Shown: positions 1 to 8,550, numbered from the stretch's first letter. The stretch: DNA of 64,000 bases from Pseudomonas sp. RIT-PI-AD (GCF_025642785.1 NZ_JANZKU010000003.1:92295-156294); one strand, 5' to 3'. A program made the numbers and translations. The notes: generated by a model not told the origin, from the sequence alone.

Positions 1-15
1 CCAGGAGCGCACCCG

Positions 16-807
16 ATGAATCGTCCCCTCTCCCTGCTGAGCCTCGGCGGCGCCCTGCTGCTGGGCGGCCAGGCCCATGCCGGCGACGTCCTGCAATGGC
101 AGGACAATAGCCTGACCTACCTGTACGGCAAGGACTTCAAGATCGATCCGGCGATCCAGCAGACGCTGACCTTCGAGCACGCCAGCGGCTGGAGCATCGG
201 CGACCTGTTCCTCTTCGTCGATTCGATCCACTACAACGGCGGCCGCAATGGCGCCAACGACAGCCGCACCTTCTATGGCGAGATCAGCCCGCGCCTGTCC
301 TTCGGCAAACTGCTGGACCGCAAGCTGGAGTTCGGCCCGATCGAGGATGTCTTGCTCGCCGCCACCTACGAGTTCGGCGAGGATGACGTGGACGCCTACC
401 TGCTGGGCCCGGCGGTGGACCTCAAGGTACCCGGCTTCGACTACTTCCAGATCAACACCTACTACCGCCGACCGGACGGCGACCGCGACGGGCGCGGCGT
501 CTGGCAGATCACCCCGGTCTGGGGCTACACCCTGCCGCTGGGCAATTCGGACCTGCTGATCGACGGCTACATGGACTGGGTGGTGGACAACGACGACAGC
601 TACCACGCCAACCTGCACTTCAACCCGCAGATCAAGTACGACCTGGGCAAGGCCATGGGCTGGGGGGTCAAGCACTTCTACGTCGGCCTGGAATACGACT
701 ACTGGAAGGACAAGTACGGGATCGACAACCGCAGCTACCTGGGCGACGAGATCCTCGGCGGGACCGACCAGAACACCGCCAGCCTGCTGCTCAAGGTGCA
801 TTTCTGA
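16..807 (+). CDS. Tsx-like nucleoside-specific channel-forming outer membrane protein
   Basis: A 263-residue protein with a cleavable signal peptide (residues 1-22, ending in GGQAHA before GDVLQW) and a chain of alternating aromatic and polar strands ending in a terminal Phe (LLLKVHF), the usual signature of an outer-membrane beta-barrel. The pattern YLYGKDF...FYGEISPRLS resembles the Channel_Tsx/OmpK family, monomeric barrels that pass nucleosides. An AGGAG ribosome-binding site lies at 3-7, directly before the ATG. Substrate is inferred from family only; the purine genes further along make a nucleoside role plausible but they are 12 kb away. Confidence 0.8.
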   Translation: MNRPLSLLSLGGALLLGGQAHAGDVLQWQDNSLTYLYGKDFKIDPAIQQTLTFEHASGWSIGDLFLFVDSIHYNGGRNGANDSRTFYGEISPRLSFGKLLDRKLEFGPIEDVLLAATYEFGEDDVDAYLLGPAVDLKVPGFDYFQINTYYRRPDGDRDGRGVWQITPVWGYTLPLGNSDLLIDGYMDWVVDNDDSYHANLHFNPQIKYDLGKAMGWGVKHFYVGLEYDYWKDKYGIDNRSYLGDEILGGTDQNTASLLLKVHF

Positions 808-957
808 GCCGCGCCCGGCCAGGTGCCCCTGCGCGGCATCGCGGCCGATCTCGCGTTTGAGCACTGGGTCGCAGACGGACCACGCGCCCTGTCACAGAAT
901 TCGGGACCGACCGCGCCTCCCGCGCGGCGTCCCAGGATTCCCGTGCAGGAGCGCCCC

Positions 958-2337
958 ATGTCCCACTTCGATCACCCGTCCCTTCCCCCCGAAACCACGC
1001 AGGCCGAACGCGAAACCGCCAGACCGCTCGGCCTGGACCTCAGCCGCAGGACGCTGATGAAGGGCCTGGGCCTGACCTTCGGCGGCCTGCTGCTCGGGCG
1101 CGCCGGCGCCGGCATGGCGGCGACGCCGGCCGCCGCGGCCAACACCCAGGTGTTCGCCGGGCTCAACCTGTCCGGGCTGTCGCTCAACAGCTATGTGGAA
1201 AATGCCGAACTGGGCACCCACTACCGCACCCCGGAGGACAAGCACATCGTCGCCGCCGGCGACTGCCCGTTCTTCCGCCTGCCCGTCACCGCCGCCCGCC
1301 TCACCCAGAGCCAGGGTTTCCCGCTGATCGAGCGCTACTGCAAGGAGATCGAGCAGGTCCTGAACCTGCTCCAGGCACGCGGCAAGAAGGCCATTCTCGA
1401 GCTGCACGACTTCATGCGCCTGCCGACCAAGGTCGCCGAGCTGCGCGGTTACACCCGCAACGCCAGCTACCAGGTGCTCGACCCGCAAGGCAAGGTGGTC
1501 GGCGACCTGACCGCCCAGGCGACCTGGGGCAACGCCTACCGGCTCAATGCCCACCTGGACTACATCGGCCACTTCGACTCCCGCGACGGCGCCCTGCGGC
1601 TCTACGAGAACCGCATCATCGGCACCGCCGGCTGCCAGCTCTACACCCTGGACGGCCTGCCGGACCTGTGGATGCGCATCGTCAAGCGCTTCCGCGACCA
1701 CCCGGCGATCCTCGGCTGGGGGATCATGAACGAACCCTACACCGGCAAGGAACTGAACGCCGACGGCAGCCCGTTCGACATGCGCGCGCACTGGCTGGAA
1801 ACCGCCAACCGCTGTGCGGCGGCGATCATCTACCAGGACAAGCAGCACAACCTGTTCATCTGCGGCAACGAGTTCGCCAGCGCCCTGATGTGGAAGCAGT
1901 ACTCGATGCCGTTGTTCGACATCCCCGATCCCTACAACCAGATCGTCTACGAGGCGCACAACTACCTGGACAACAAGGGCAGTGGCGGCGGCCAGTGGCG
2001 GAACCGCAACGAGGTGGTGGACCCGAACCAGGGCGTGCTGATGGTCCAGCCCTTCATCGAGGCGCTGCAGCAGTACGGCAAGCGCGGCTTCCTCGGCGAG
2101 CATGGCTACCCCGAGGGCAACCAGAGCGCCTACGTGGCCACGGTGAACCTGCTCAAGCACTTGCAAGCCAAGCACGTGATGAACGCGCAGTGGTGCTTCG
2201 GTCCGGGCTTCCCCGACGACGACGAGCTGGGCCTGTCCAAGGACAGCAACACCAGCACGGTCCCGGTGAAGGCGAACATCAATGCGGTGAAACCCTTCTT
2301 CACGGTGCGCCTGCCGAACCTGCAGATTCCGGCCTGA
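958..2337 (+). CDS. Tat-exported glycoside hydrolase family 5 (cellulase-like)
   Basis: 459 residues from the ATG at 958, which has a CAGGAG ribosome-binding site; the frame is open upstream to 823 but that extension lacks one. Residues about 29-58 form a twin-arginine signal (SRRTLMK followed by a hydrophobic Gly/Leu stretch and AMAATPA-like cleavage region), so the enzyme is probably exported folded. The body is a GH5-type TIM barrel: the acid/base Glu is seen in GIMNEPYTG (about E259) and the likely nucleophile Glu in GFLGEHGYP (about E381). Family members cut beta-1,4-glucans; the true polysaccharide is not readable from sequence. It stands alone, with no cellulose-synthase genes nearby. 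Confidence 0.8.
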   Translation: MSHFDHPSLPPETTQAERETARPLGLDLSRRTLMKGLGLTFGGLLLGRAGAGMAATPAAAANTQVFAGLNLSGLSLNSYVENAELGTHYRTPEDKHIVAAGDCPFFRLPVTAARLTQSQGFPLIERYCKEIEQVLNLLQARGKKAILELHDFMRLPTKVAELRGYTRNASYQVLDPQGKVVGDLTAQATWGNAYRLNAHLDYIGHFDSRDGALRLYENRIIGTAGCQLYTLDGLPDLWMRIVKRFRDHPAILGWGIMNEPYTGKELNADGSPFDMRAHWLETANRCAAAIIYQDKQHNLFICGNEFASALMWKQYSMPLFDIPDPYNQIVYEAHNYLDNKGSGGGQWRNRNEVVDPNQGVLMVQPFIEALQQYGKRGFLGEHGYPEGNQSAYVATVNLLKHLQAKHVMNAQWCFGPGFPDDDELGLSKDSNTSTVPVKANINAVKPFFTVRLPNLQIPA

Positions 2338-2611
2338 CGAAAGCGCGGGGATCGCCACGGGCACGGCGCTCCCCGGTTCGCGACGCACCTCGAGCGGGCT
2401 GGAGGTAAGCACCATCCGCCCAGCGCCCGGCCACGCCGAAGCCTCGGCCAATCGGACACGAACGATCAGCCCAAGCGGTTCGAATTGGGGAGGAAGGAGC
2501 ACTCGGGTAACGAACGGCCCATCGCGGGGGCGAGGGGCCGTTCAACGGAAGGGCGAGGAGATGCCGGTCATCCCGCGCCCGGGAAGCGGACCGACGCCCG
2601 CTCGAAACGCC

Positions 2612-2953
2612 TCAGTTGCAGCGGGCGCTGACCTCGCCCTTGCCCTGCACCGTGCACTCGCTCACGTCCTTCGGCAGAAGCATGTTCTGCTTCGCGCCAT
2701 CGGCGTATTCGCAGACCAGATAGAGTTCGCGGGGGCTGTCGTGGTACCCCTTGAGGTCCCAGGACACCCCATCCTCGCCATCCGGCACCAGGCTGGCGAG
2801 TTCCTCGGGAGGCCCGTCGAACACCTCGGCGCCGCTCAGGACGCCACCGGCGGCGGCCTTGGCGGGACAGGCGATCTCGGCGTGGGCGCAACCCGTCAGC
2901 AGCATCAGGCCGAACAGCGCGGACAGCAGGGGGCGGGCATCATTCGACGACAT
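2612..2953 (-). CDS. STY0301-like lipoprotein, candidate immunity protein
   Basis: 113 residues from the ATG at 2953, preceded by GGAG nine bases upstream; an in-frame ATG at 2968 has a poorer site. The N-terminus is a lipoprotein signal with lipobox LLTGC, then AEIACPAK. The mature part holds the pattern PPEELASLVPD, a Trp, LYLVCEYADG, LPKDVSECTV and a terminal Cys, matching my memory of STY0301-type proteins, small secreted proteins found beside type VI genes. It overlaps the end of the upstream hydrolase by 14 bases on the same strand, the usual order for effector then periplasmic immunity. The immunity role is inferred from this pairing. Confidence 0.6.
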   Translation of the reverse strand: MSSNDARPLLSALFGLMLLTGCAHAEIACPAKAAAGGVLSGAEVFDGPPEELASLVPDGEDGVSWDLKGYHDSPRELYLVCEYADGAKQNMLLPKDVSECTVQGKGEVSARCN

Positions 2954-3317
2954 AGTATTCGTCTCCATTGTTGATTTTCTTGGCGGCGGTGTTGTTGAAG
3001 CGGATCAACCGTTCGCTCACCGCCTTGCGCACACCGTTGGTGATCCACTGGTCCAGCACGATGATGCCGGCACCGGTGCGCCGCACGAAGATCGCGGCAT
3101 GGCTGGTGCCGTCCTTGCGGCTGCCGTAGCGGCCGTCGTCGTCGAAGGTGGCGATGACCGTGCCGCTGGTCAGTTCGCTGAGGTCCTTGACCCGCTCGCC
3201 CCGCCTCCAGTTCGCCGTGAGCGGCGCACCAGCCGCCACCTGCACGTAAGGCACGCAATGTCCGGTGCCGATGGATTGACCGATGTATGAAGCCGCATTT
3301 CTTGCCAGGTAGGCCAT
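2940..3317 (-). CDS. BPSL0067-family Cys/His hydrolase, candidate type VI effector
   Basis: 125 residues from the ATG at 3317 (AAGGA about ten bases upstream). The protein has no signal peptide and carries GTGHCVPYVQ (Cys21) and TSHAAIFVRR (His73), the spacing of an NlpC/P60- or CHAP-like Cys-His amidase, followed by VLDQW and a C-terminal GDEYYVV. These are hallmarks of the BPSL0067 family, some of whose members sit beside type VI secretion genes and are thought to cut peptidoglycan. The next gene encodes a lipoprotein that overlaps it. No VgrG, Hcp or PAAR gene is in the window, so this would be an orphan module. An upstream start in the same frame is possible but unsupported. Confidence 0.6.
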   Translation of the reverse strand: MAYLARNAASYIGQSIGTGHCVPYVQVAAGAPLTANWRRGERVKDLSELTSGTVIATFDDDGRYGSRKDGTSHAAIFVRRTGAGIIVLDQWITNGVRKAVSERLIRFNNTAAKKINNGDEYYVVE

Positions 3318-3585
3318 TCGCTGGATGTCCTTGTCGAGTCCGTCTGCGCACGTCGCACGCGCCCCTCCGGCCTGTCGCCCGACGGCGTTCGTCGACCGGT
3401 CCGGTATCTTGGCCCATTCGAGATCGAAGAGGCGCCGGAGGTTCGATGTTTTGTGATGCAGCGCACCCCTGCGCGGCGCTGGCCAAGGGCCAGGCCATCC
3501 ACCGCGGAAGGATGGCGGGCGCAGCCACTGAGCGAATCCCGCGGGCACCGGTCCCATGCAAGACCCTACCGTCGCGGAGTTCGTC

Positions 3586-4116
3586 ATGAAGCACCCCCTC
3601 CCCCGCGCCGCCCGAGCGTTCGCCAGGAACGCCTGTTCCGGCCCCGCGCGGCTCGCGCGCGCGCTGCTGAGCGGCTTCCTGGCGCTGGGCCTGGGCGCTT
3701 GCGCCAGCCTGTTCCCGCAGGACCCGCTGCGCATCGACCTGGTCGGCCTCGAGCCGCTGCCGAGCCAGGACCTGGAACTGCGTTTCGCGGTGAAACTGCG
3801 GGTGCAGAACCCCAACGATGCCGCCATCGACTACGACGGCGTCGCCCTCGACCTGAACGTCAACGGCCGGCGCCTGGCCAGCGGCGTCAGCGACCAGCAT
3901 GGCCAGGTACCGCGCTTCGGCGAAGCCGTGCTCAGCGTTCCGCTGAGCCTGTCCGCCTTCTCGGCGGTGCGCCAGGCCTGGGGCATGGCCGACCAGCCGC
4001 CGGGCAAGGGCCTGCCCTACCGGCTGAGCGGCAAGCTCAACGACGGCCTGCTGGGCAGCCGGCGCTTCAGCGATACCGGCGTCTTGGATTGGCCGGCGTC
4101 CCTGGCCGCGCCCTGA
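3586..4116 (+). CDS. LEA14/WHy-domain lipoprotein
   Basis: 176 residues from the ATG at 3586 (GGAG seven bases upstream); a start at 3556 is in frame but weaker. Residues about 20-40 hold a long hydrophobic stretch ending in the lipobox LGLGAC, so an outer-membrane-anchored lipoprotein is likely. The rest fits a single LEA type 2/WHy beta-sandwich: LRIDLVGLEPL, LRVQNPNDAAIDYDG with the typical NPN turn, then a VPL-rich strand. Family members are linked with desiccation or stress tolerance; the exact role in Pseudomonas is unknown. It is transcribed toward yjdM, 143 bases downstream. Confidence 0.65.
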   Translation: MKHPLPRAARAFARNACSGPARLARALLSGFLALGLGACASLFPQDPLRIDLVGLEPLPSQDLELRFAVKLRVQNPNDAAIDYDGVALDLNVNGRRLASGVSDQHGQVPRFGEAVLSVPLSLSAFSAVRQAWGMADQPPGKGLPYRLSGKLNDGLLGSRRFSDTGVLDWPASLAAP

Positions 4117-4259
4117 CGGTAGCCGATACGCCCGCCACCCGCGAAGACGACCGCGCCACAGGGACGCGCGATCGGTCGCCGCCGCCGGCAGTTCCCGTCG
4201 GCCGGTTAAAACCTTATACAATCCACGGTTTTTAGCCCTTCACGATTCGAGGAGTCTCC

Positions 4260-4607
4260 GTGAGCACCTTGCCCGCCTGCCCCAAATGCCATTCCGAATA
4301 CACCTATGAAGACGGTACCCAACTGGTCTGCCCGGAATGCGCCCACGAGTGGTCCGCCGACGCCAGCGGCGAAACGCCGGCCGCCGAAGGCGACAAGGTG
4401 ATCAAGGACTCCGTCGGCAACGTCCTGCAGGACGGCGACACCGTGACGGTGATCAAGGACCTCAAGGTCAAAGGCTCGTCCCTGGTAGTGAAGGTCGGCA
4501 CCAAGGTGAAGGGCATCCGCCTGTGCGACGGCGACCATGACATCGATTGCAAGATCGACGGCATCGGCGCGATGAAGCTCAAGTCGGAATTCGTGCGCAA
4601 GGTCTAG
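4260..4607 (+). CDS. yjdM: YjdM/PhnA-like zinc-ribbon protein
   Basis: 115 residues starting at a GTG (4260) with AGGAG at 4249-4253. The N-terminus is a zinc ribbon with two CxxC pairs (CPKCHSEY and CPECAHEW); the C-terminal domain contains [28 protein letters not shown] and [12 protein letters not shown], characteristic of the YjdM family (old name PhnA, alkylphosphonate uptake). Despite that name, a direct phosphonate function is doubtful and no phn genes are near. A GC-rich hairpin without T-run follows the stop (about 4611-4636). Confidence 0.85.
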   Translation: MSTLPACPKCHSEYTYEDGTQLVCPECAHEWSADASGETPAAEGDKVIKDSVGNVLQDGDTVTVIKDLKVKGSSLVVKVGTKVKGIRLCDGDHDIDCKIDGIGAMKLKSEFVRKV

Positions 4608-4768
4608 GCACCCCGCGCCGGATCGCCCGGCGCGGGCCTCGGTCCGACGTCCCACTCGCCTCCCCCTTCGCCCATTCGCCGCCGCCGACCCTGCCACAGG
4701 GCGGACGGCGGCAACTCCTGCCCCTTCGGCCCGGTCCACTGACAGTCAGCCACCGTCCGAGAACCGTC

Positions 4769-5524
4769 ATGCCCGAAGGTCCCAGCATCGCCATCATGCG
4801 CGAGGACGCCGCGAAGTTCGCCGGCCAGACCATCCAGCGCGTCGAAGGCAACAGCAAGATCGACCAGAACCGCCTGCTCGGCCAGACCGTGGTGGCGGTC
4901 CGCAGTTGGGGCAAGCATTTCCTCATCGAACTGCCGGACTTCTCGGTGCGCGTGCACCTGCTGCTGTTCGGCAGCTATCGCATCGACGAACGCAAGGACA
5001 GCCCGCCGCGCCTGAGCCTGGGCTTCGCCAATGGCGAACTGAACCTCTATGCCTGTTCGGTGACGATCATCGATGAGCCGCTGGCACTGCACTACGACTG
5101 GTCGGAAGACACCCTGTCCGATGAATGGGACGCGGCGGCGGCGCGGCGCAAGCTGCGCGCCATGCCGGAGACCCTGGTCTGCGATGCCCTGCTGGACCAG
5201 AAGGTATTCGCCGGGGCCGGCAACATCTTCAAGAACGAGGTGCTGTTCCGCATCCGCGTGCACCCGCTCTCCCCGCTCGGCGCCCTCCCCGCGGCCAAAC
5301 TGCGCGAGCTGGTGGAGCAGACCCGGCAATACGCCTTCGACTTCCTCGCCTGGAAGAAAGCGTTCGAGTTGAAGAAACACTGGCAAGCCCACCGCCAGCG
5401 CACCTGCCCGCGCTGCGCCATTCCCCTGAGCAAGGCCAAGCTGGGCAAGACCCAGCGGCAGAGTTACTTCTGCGAGCGCTGCCAGAAGCGCTACGGCACG
5501 GACAAGGACACCGCCGGGCAATAG
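4769..5524 (+). CDS. nei: Endonuclease VIII-like DNA glycosylase (Nei)
   Basis: 251 residues from the ATG at 4769. The protein begins MPEGPSIA, giving after Met removal the Pro1-Glu2 catalytic pair of the Fpg/Nei family, in which Pro1 forms a Schiff base with the sugar. The middle contains the helix-two-turn-helix region with FAGAGNIFKNEVLFR, and the C-terminus a zinc finger CPRC...CERCQKRY. The family excises oxidised pyrimidines and cuts the AP site by beta/delta elimination. The lack of a longer Fpg-type N-domain and the MPEGPSI start favour Nei over MutM. It stands alone on the plus strand. Confidence 0.85.
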   Translation: MPEGPSIAIMREDAAKFAGQTIQRVEGNSKIDQNRLLGQTVVAVRSWGKHFLIELPDFSVRVHLLLFGSYRIDERKDSPPRLSLGFANGELNLYACSVTIIDEPLALHYDWSEDTLSDEWDAAAARRKLRAMPETLVCDALLDQKVFAGAGNIFKNEVLFRIRVHPLSPLGALPAAKLRELVEQTRQYAFDFLAWKKAFELKKHWQAHRQRTCPRCAIPLSKAKLGKTQRQSYFCERCQKRYGTDKDTAGQ

Positions 5525-5861
5525 CGCCGCGCTTCATAGGCGCGCCTGGCGGTGACGGTTCACCCAAGCAGCGGATGATTTGTCGCCTCGCCGACCCTCA
5601 TCTTTCAGGCCCGCTCGCCGGACTCGCTGAAACCAATACGACCAATCGCGCCAGGGCGGTTCGGGCCCGCACATCCATTGCGCGACGACGCGAATCGGTC
5701 ACCTTCGATCCTTGAGAAAAGGTTCACAGGAGCTGGACGGATTCATTGATAAAGTGCGCGCCGGTCAAGTGGCGAGACGCTTATCGAAAGCGTCCTGCCG
5801 CAAGCACCTCCTCACTCTCATCGAACAAAGCCGTAAATGGCGGGACTCATCAAGGACGATC
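5525..5861. other. Intergenic stretch with no recognised gene
   Basis: 337 bases between nei and the DUF2778 gene. The frame of the following gene stays open back to 5712, but the codons there do not resemble the family and the ATG at 5862 has the clear AAGGA site. I see no hairpin with a T-run and no convincing promoter. Confidence 0.5.
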
Positions 5862-6479
5862 ATGGCTGGTTTCAGAATACCGGGCCCGCTTGGCAGGCAA
5901 ACGCTGACCTGCCCTACCGACACCTTCATCGGGCGGAATGCCTTCAAGCCAGGCGTACTCAACGGAGATGTCAGGCCCGAACAGTACGGATTGCAGAACG
6001 GCCAACTGCGACTATTCGGCCGGAGCGAAACCATATCCTTCTCCTTCCAGATATCCAGCGGGACACTGACCGTCGTATCCCGGTACGATTGCCGCACTCT
6101 GCGCGCCACCAGCGGACGCCCAGAGTCATGCATGAACAAGGCTGAAGTACTTTGCCAAATGCTCAAGAGCACCGGGCCGTTACCGGTCGGTAAATATTTC
6201 ATCAAGCCCCATGAGCTATCGGCACAGGGCACATTGTTCAGCACCGTCAGAACCATTTATCGATGGGCTGACTGGGGATCGTTCCGAGTCCGCTTGCACC
6301 CTGAGCCAGAGACGATGACTTACGGCCGGGATAATTTCTTCCTGCATGGCGGGATATATCCAGGCTCAGCCGGTTGCATAGATATCGGTGGCGGGCTCAG
6401 TGGCGATCGAAACACCCGGTACGTGGTCGATACAATTCGACGCGCCATTGGAATCATCGAAGTGGAAGTACTGCCATGA
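5862..6479 (+). CDS. DUF2778/Tlde1-like peptidoglycan hydrolase, candidate type VI effector
   Basis: 205 residues from the ATG at 5862 (AAGGA six bases upstream). The C-terminal half holds the DUF2778 catalytic signature: LHGGIYPGSAGCIDIGGG with His162 and Cys172, an L,D-transpeptidase-like His/Cys arrangement. LPVGKYFI and the RDNFFLHGG run also fit. In Salmonella the DUF2778 protein Tlde1 is a type VI effector that cuts tetrapeptide stems and swaps in D-amino acids in the periplasm. No signal peptide is present, as expected for a cargo effector. The stop overlaps the next ATG (ATGA), tying it to two downstream membrane proteins. The effector role is inferred from family and operon. Confidence 0.65.
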   Translation: MAGFRIPGPLGRQTLTCPTDTFIGRNAFKPGVLNGDVRPEQYGLQNGQLRLFGRSETISFSFQISSGTLTVVSRYDCRTLRATSGRPESCMNKAEVLCQMLKSTGPLPVGKYFIKPHELSAQGTLFSTVRTIYRWADWGSFRVRLHPEPETMTYGRDNFFLHGGIYPGSAGCIDIGGGLSGDRNTRYVVDTIRRAIGIIEVEVLP

Positions 6480-6835
6480 ACAATCCTCTTTTCTATGCGT
6501 GCTCCTACGTTATATTTTCTGTAGTTGCATTCTCTGCGGGACGCTTGGCGTTCGATGATGCCGATTACGGCATCATCTGTGCTTTTACCTGCGGACTAAT
6601 ATTTTCAGTCATTTGGAATCCAACAATAATAGGTATTATCGCAAGCGAAATAATTTACTCCATCGCATTCAACCTGGACATGCACCGGCACTGGTATTGG
6701 TTAAGTGAGCCAAAGTCCGAAGAAATGGGCGACCTGACATTGATTGCCGGCCTGGGTATTATTCTGCCGCTGATCATAAGTTGGATCGGATTTGGATTTT
6801 GGAAAGCGTTCCGCAAATCGAGTAAAAGCCGATAA
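6476..6835 (+). CDS. Small membrane protein, first of tandem pair, candidate immunity protein
   Basis: 119 residues beginning at the ATG overlapping the stop of the Tlde1-like gene. It has about four hydrophobic segments (residues about 5-20, 28-45, 50-62 and 85-105) and a basic C-terminal tail KAFRKSSKSR. The section IWNPTIIGIIASEI...HWYW...GLGIILPLIISWIG is clearly repeated, with changes, in the next gene, so the two arose by duplication. The gene is visibly AT-richer than its surroundings, suggesting recent acquisition. I do not recognise the family; the immunity role follows from strict coupling to the putative effector. Confidence 0.6.
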   Translation: MNNPLFYACSYVIFSVVAFSAGRLAFDDADYGIICAFTCGLIFSVIWNPTIIGIIASEIIYSIAFNLDMHRHWYWLSEPKSEEMGDLTLIAGLGIILPLIISWIGFGFWKAFRKSSKSR

Positions 6836-7231
6836 ATGCTCCTTCGAAGAAGGCAAGCCCTGACAACAGCAATTGTATATGCCGTCGGCTATAGTGCTTT
6901 CTCGATAGACGTCTACTCCCTATTTCGCCTATTCATCGGCAACCCTGAGCATGCGGACTTGGCTGAATTTTTATTCAGCTGGTTATTCTCGCTTTTCTGG
7001 AAGCCCACCTTAATGAGAATGGTGCTGAGCGCGGTCCTGTTCTCCCTCGCCTTCAGCGTCGACCAGCACCACAAGTGGTACTGGATAAGTAATATAAATT
7101 CAGATGAAGTCGATTGGATGTTCTATGTAGCGGGCTTCGGCTCCATCCTGCCGCTGTTACTCACTTGGATAGGCCATCGAATCTGGACTGCGGCCGCTTA
7201 TTGCTTCAGGAAATTCCGCAAGACAAATTGA
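6836..7231 (+). CDS. Small membrane protein, second of tandem pair, candidate immunity protein
   Basis: 131 residues; its ATG follows the previous stop with no gap (TAAATG), so translation is probably coupled. It shares with its neighbour FWKPTLMRMVLSAVLFSLAF, the HKWYW motif and FGSILPLLLTWIGHRIW, and has the same membrane layout plus a slightly longer N-terminus. Composition is AT-rich like the first copy. The copies have diverged well beyond recent duplication, which could mean that each protects against a different effector variant. Function is inferred from context only. Confidence 0.6.
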   Translation: MLLRRRQALTTAIVYAVGYSAFSIDVYSLFRLFIGNPEHADLAEFLFSWLFSLFWKPTLMRMVLSAVLFSLAFSVDQHHKWYWISNINSDEVDWMFYVAGFGSILPLLLTWIGHRIWTAAAYCFRKFRKTN

Positions 7232-7442
7232 CCGGACACCTGGCTCTGGACCCGGACTCGACATCTCGGCCGAAATCCAGTTTATCAATGCCCTGTCCTG
7301 CTCATTTCCAGAGTCGGCACCTGTGCGCAGACATCGATCTGCGCAATCCAGCCAACTTCTGCTGGAACAGTGGCGCGGTCCTGAACACCCATGTTGCCCT
7401 GCCCGCGCCAACCGCATGCGATATGGTGCCTGCCCGCGTTAT

Positions 7443-7910
7443 CTATATCGGGAGCAACTCCCGATACATCAGCGAATGCGTTTCGCCCCAGGCCTCGAAG
7501 GTTTCCAGCGTTTGCCAGCGGCGTTTCCCGTAGTAGTCCGCCCGATCGCGCGTATGCAGATAAATCAGCCGGTGCCCCTGAGCCGCAGCGTCCCGGCAGA
7601 TGCCTTCGATCAGCCGTTCGGCCAGCCCCTGGCCTCTGCATTCCGGGCGCACAAACACGCAGGCCAGCCAGGGGCCCAGGTCGGGGCGTTGCGCCAAATC
7701 GTCGAGGGCCAGGCTGGCGCTGCCGAGCAGGCGCCCGTCCTCGAGGGCGATGAGGCTGCGCCACGCTCTCGACCGCTGTCCGGCGGAAAACTCCCCCTGC
7801 CAGTCGGCAAGTGGCTGGTCGGCGAACTCGTAGGGGAATTGGGTGTGGATCCAACGCGCTAATTCAGCGCTGTGCTGCATATGCTGCTCGAGCCAATCGA
7901 GAGTAACCAT
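7443..7910 (-). CDS. GNAT-family N-acetyltransferase
   Basis: 155 residues if started at the ATG at 7910 (MVTLDWLEQHMQ); the frame is open to 8063, but that part lies in AT-rich sequence and does not look like the family. The acetyl-CoA binding motif is seen as VFVRPECRGQGLAERLI, preceded by LLGSASLALDDLAQRPDLGPWLACV and followed by YLHTRDRADYYGKRRWQ, the typical GNAT order with a Tyr near the C-terminus. The substrate cannot be told. The ribosome-binding site is weak, so the start is uncertain. Confidence 0.7.
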   Translation of the reverse strand: MVTLDWLEQHMQHSAELARWIHTQFPYEFADQPLADWQGEFSAGQRSRAWRSLIALEDGRLLGSASLALDDLAQRPDLGPWLACVFVRPECRGQGLAERLIEGICRDAAAQGHRLIYLHTRDRADYYGKRRWQTLETFEAWGETHSLMYRELLPI

Positions 7911-8246
7911 AACGTCGCCACGGCTGGCGCCAGGGGGCCCGTCACTATCATAAGATCTACTTAGTTCACGATGCCCGATCGATTGGAACGTTCTAAAGTA
8001 ATCAATCGAGGGACTACCGATATTAAATAACGTCTGGAGTAATGCAAACCTCCATCGATTCATTCAAGAAGACAAAAGGCCGCGACTGCAAAATGGTGAA
8101 CCCCCCTGTTCTGCTTCGTTATAAGCCTTAACGCCTGGGCAACCGAGGACGGATTGACTTCAAAACTGCACCCTTGGATCTTTCAAGATATTCGAACTGC
8201 GGCCACGCAGTTCGGTATAGAGAGCACGTAATAAGGAAGACTGTCG
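7911..8246. other. AT-rich intergenic stretch, no gene recognised
   Basis: 336 bases upstream of the acetyltransferase. Composition is clearly lower in GC than the flanks, as in the effector module at 6.5-7.2 kb. No open frame with a credible start and no family resemblance was found; it may hold the acetyltransferase promoter or decayed foreign DNA. Confidence 0.4.
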
Positions 8247-8550
8247 GTCCGGCTCTATGGGTGAGATATCCGTAGGGTGGATGACGCTCTTTTCATCCGC
8301 CGATATGGCGTGGCGGTGGATGGGTGAAGCGACATCCACCCTACGATTCCGTCCGGCTCCGCGGATGGGATATCCGTGGGTGGATGACGCTCTTTTCATC
8401 CACCGATAGGACGTGGCGGTGGATGGGTGAAGCGGCATCCACCCTACGATTCCGTCCGGCTCCGCGGATGGGATATCCGTGGGTGGATGACGCTCTTTTC
8501 ATCCACCGACAGAACGTGGCGGTGGATGGTGAAGCGCCATCCACCTACGG
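8247..8550. repeat. Three tandem copies of a ~103-bp REP-like unit
   Basis: Units begin at GTCCGGCTC near 8247, 8351 and 8454, a period of 103-104 bases. Each contains a stem-loop, GGTGGATGA ... TCATCCACC, and an inverted partner GGTGGATGGGTGAAG...CATCCACCCTAC. Copies 2 and 3 are nearly identical; copy 1 is more diverged. The same core, GTAGGGTGGATGACGCT, recurs near 10.2 kb and 24 kb, so this is a dispersed family. The array ends about 35 bases from the bauC stop. Confidence 0.8.

Noticed and set aside
892-2502. Long minus-strand open frame opposite the GH5 gene
   Set aside because: It is an antisense shadow in high-GC DNA; its translation is low-complexity Val/Ala/Gly/Arg and the plus strand has a full GH5 enzyme.
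8247-8550. Tandem repeats considered as a CRISPR array
   Set aside because: Units are about 103 bases with no constant-repeat/variable-spacer pattern and no cas genes; each has a REP-type hairpin.
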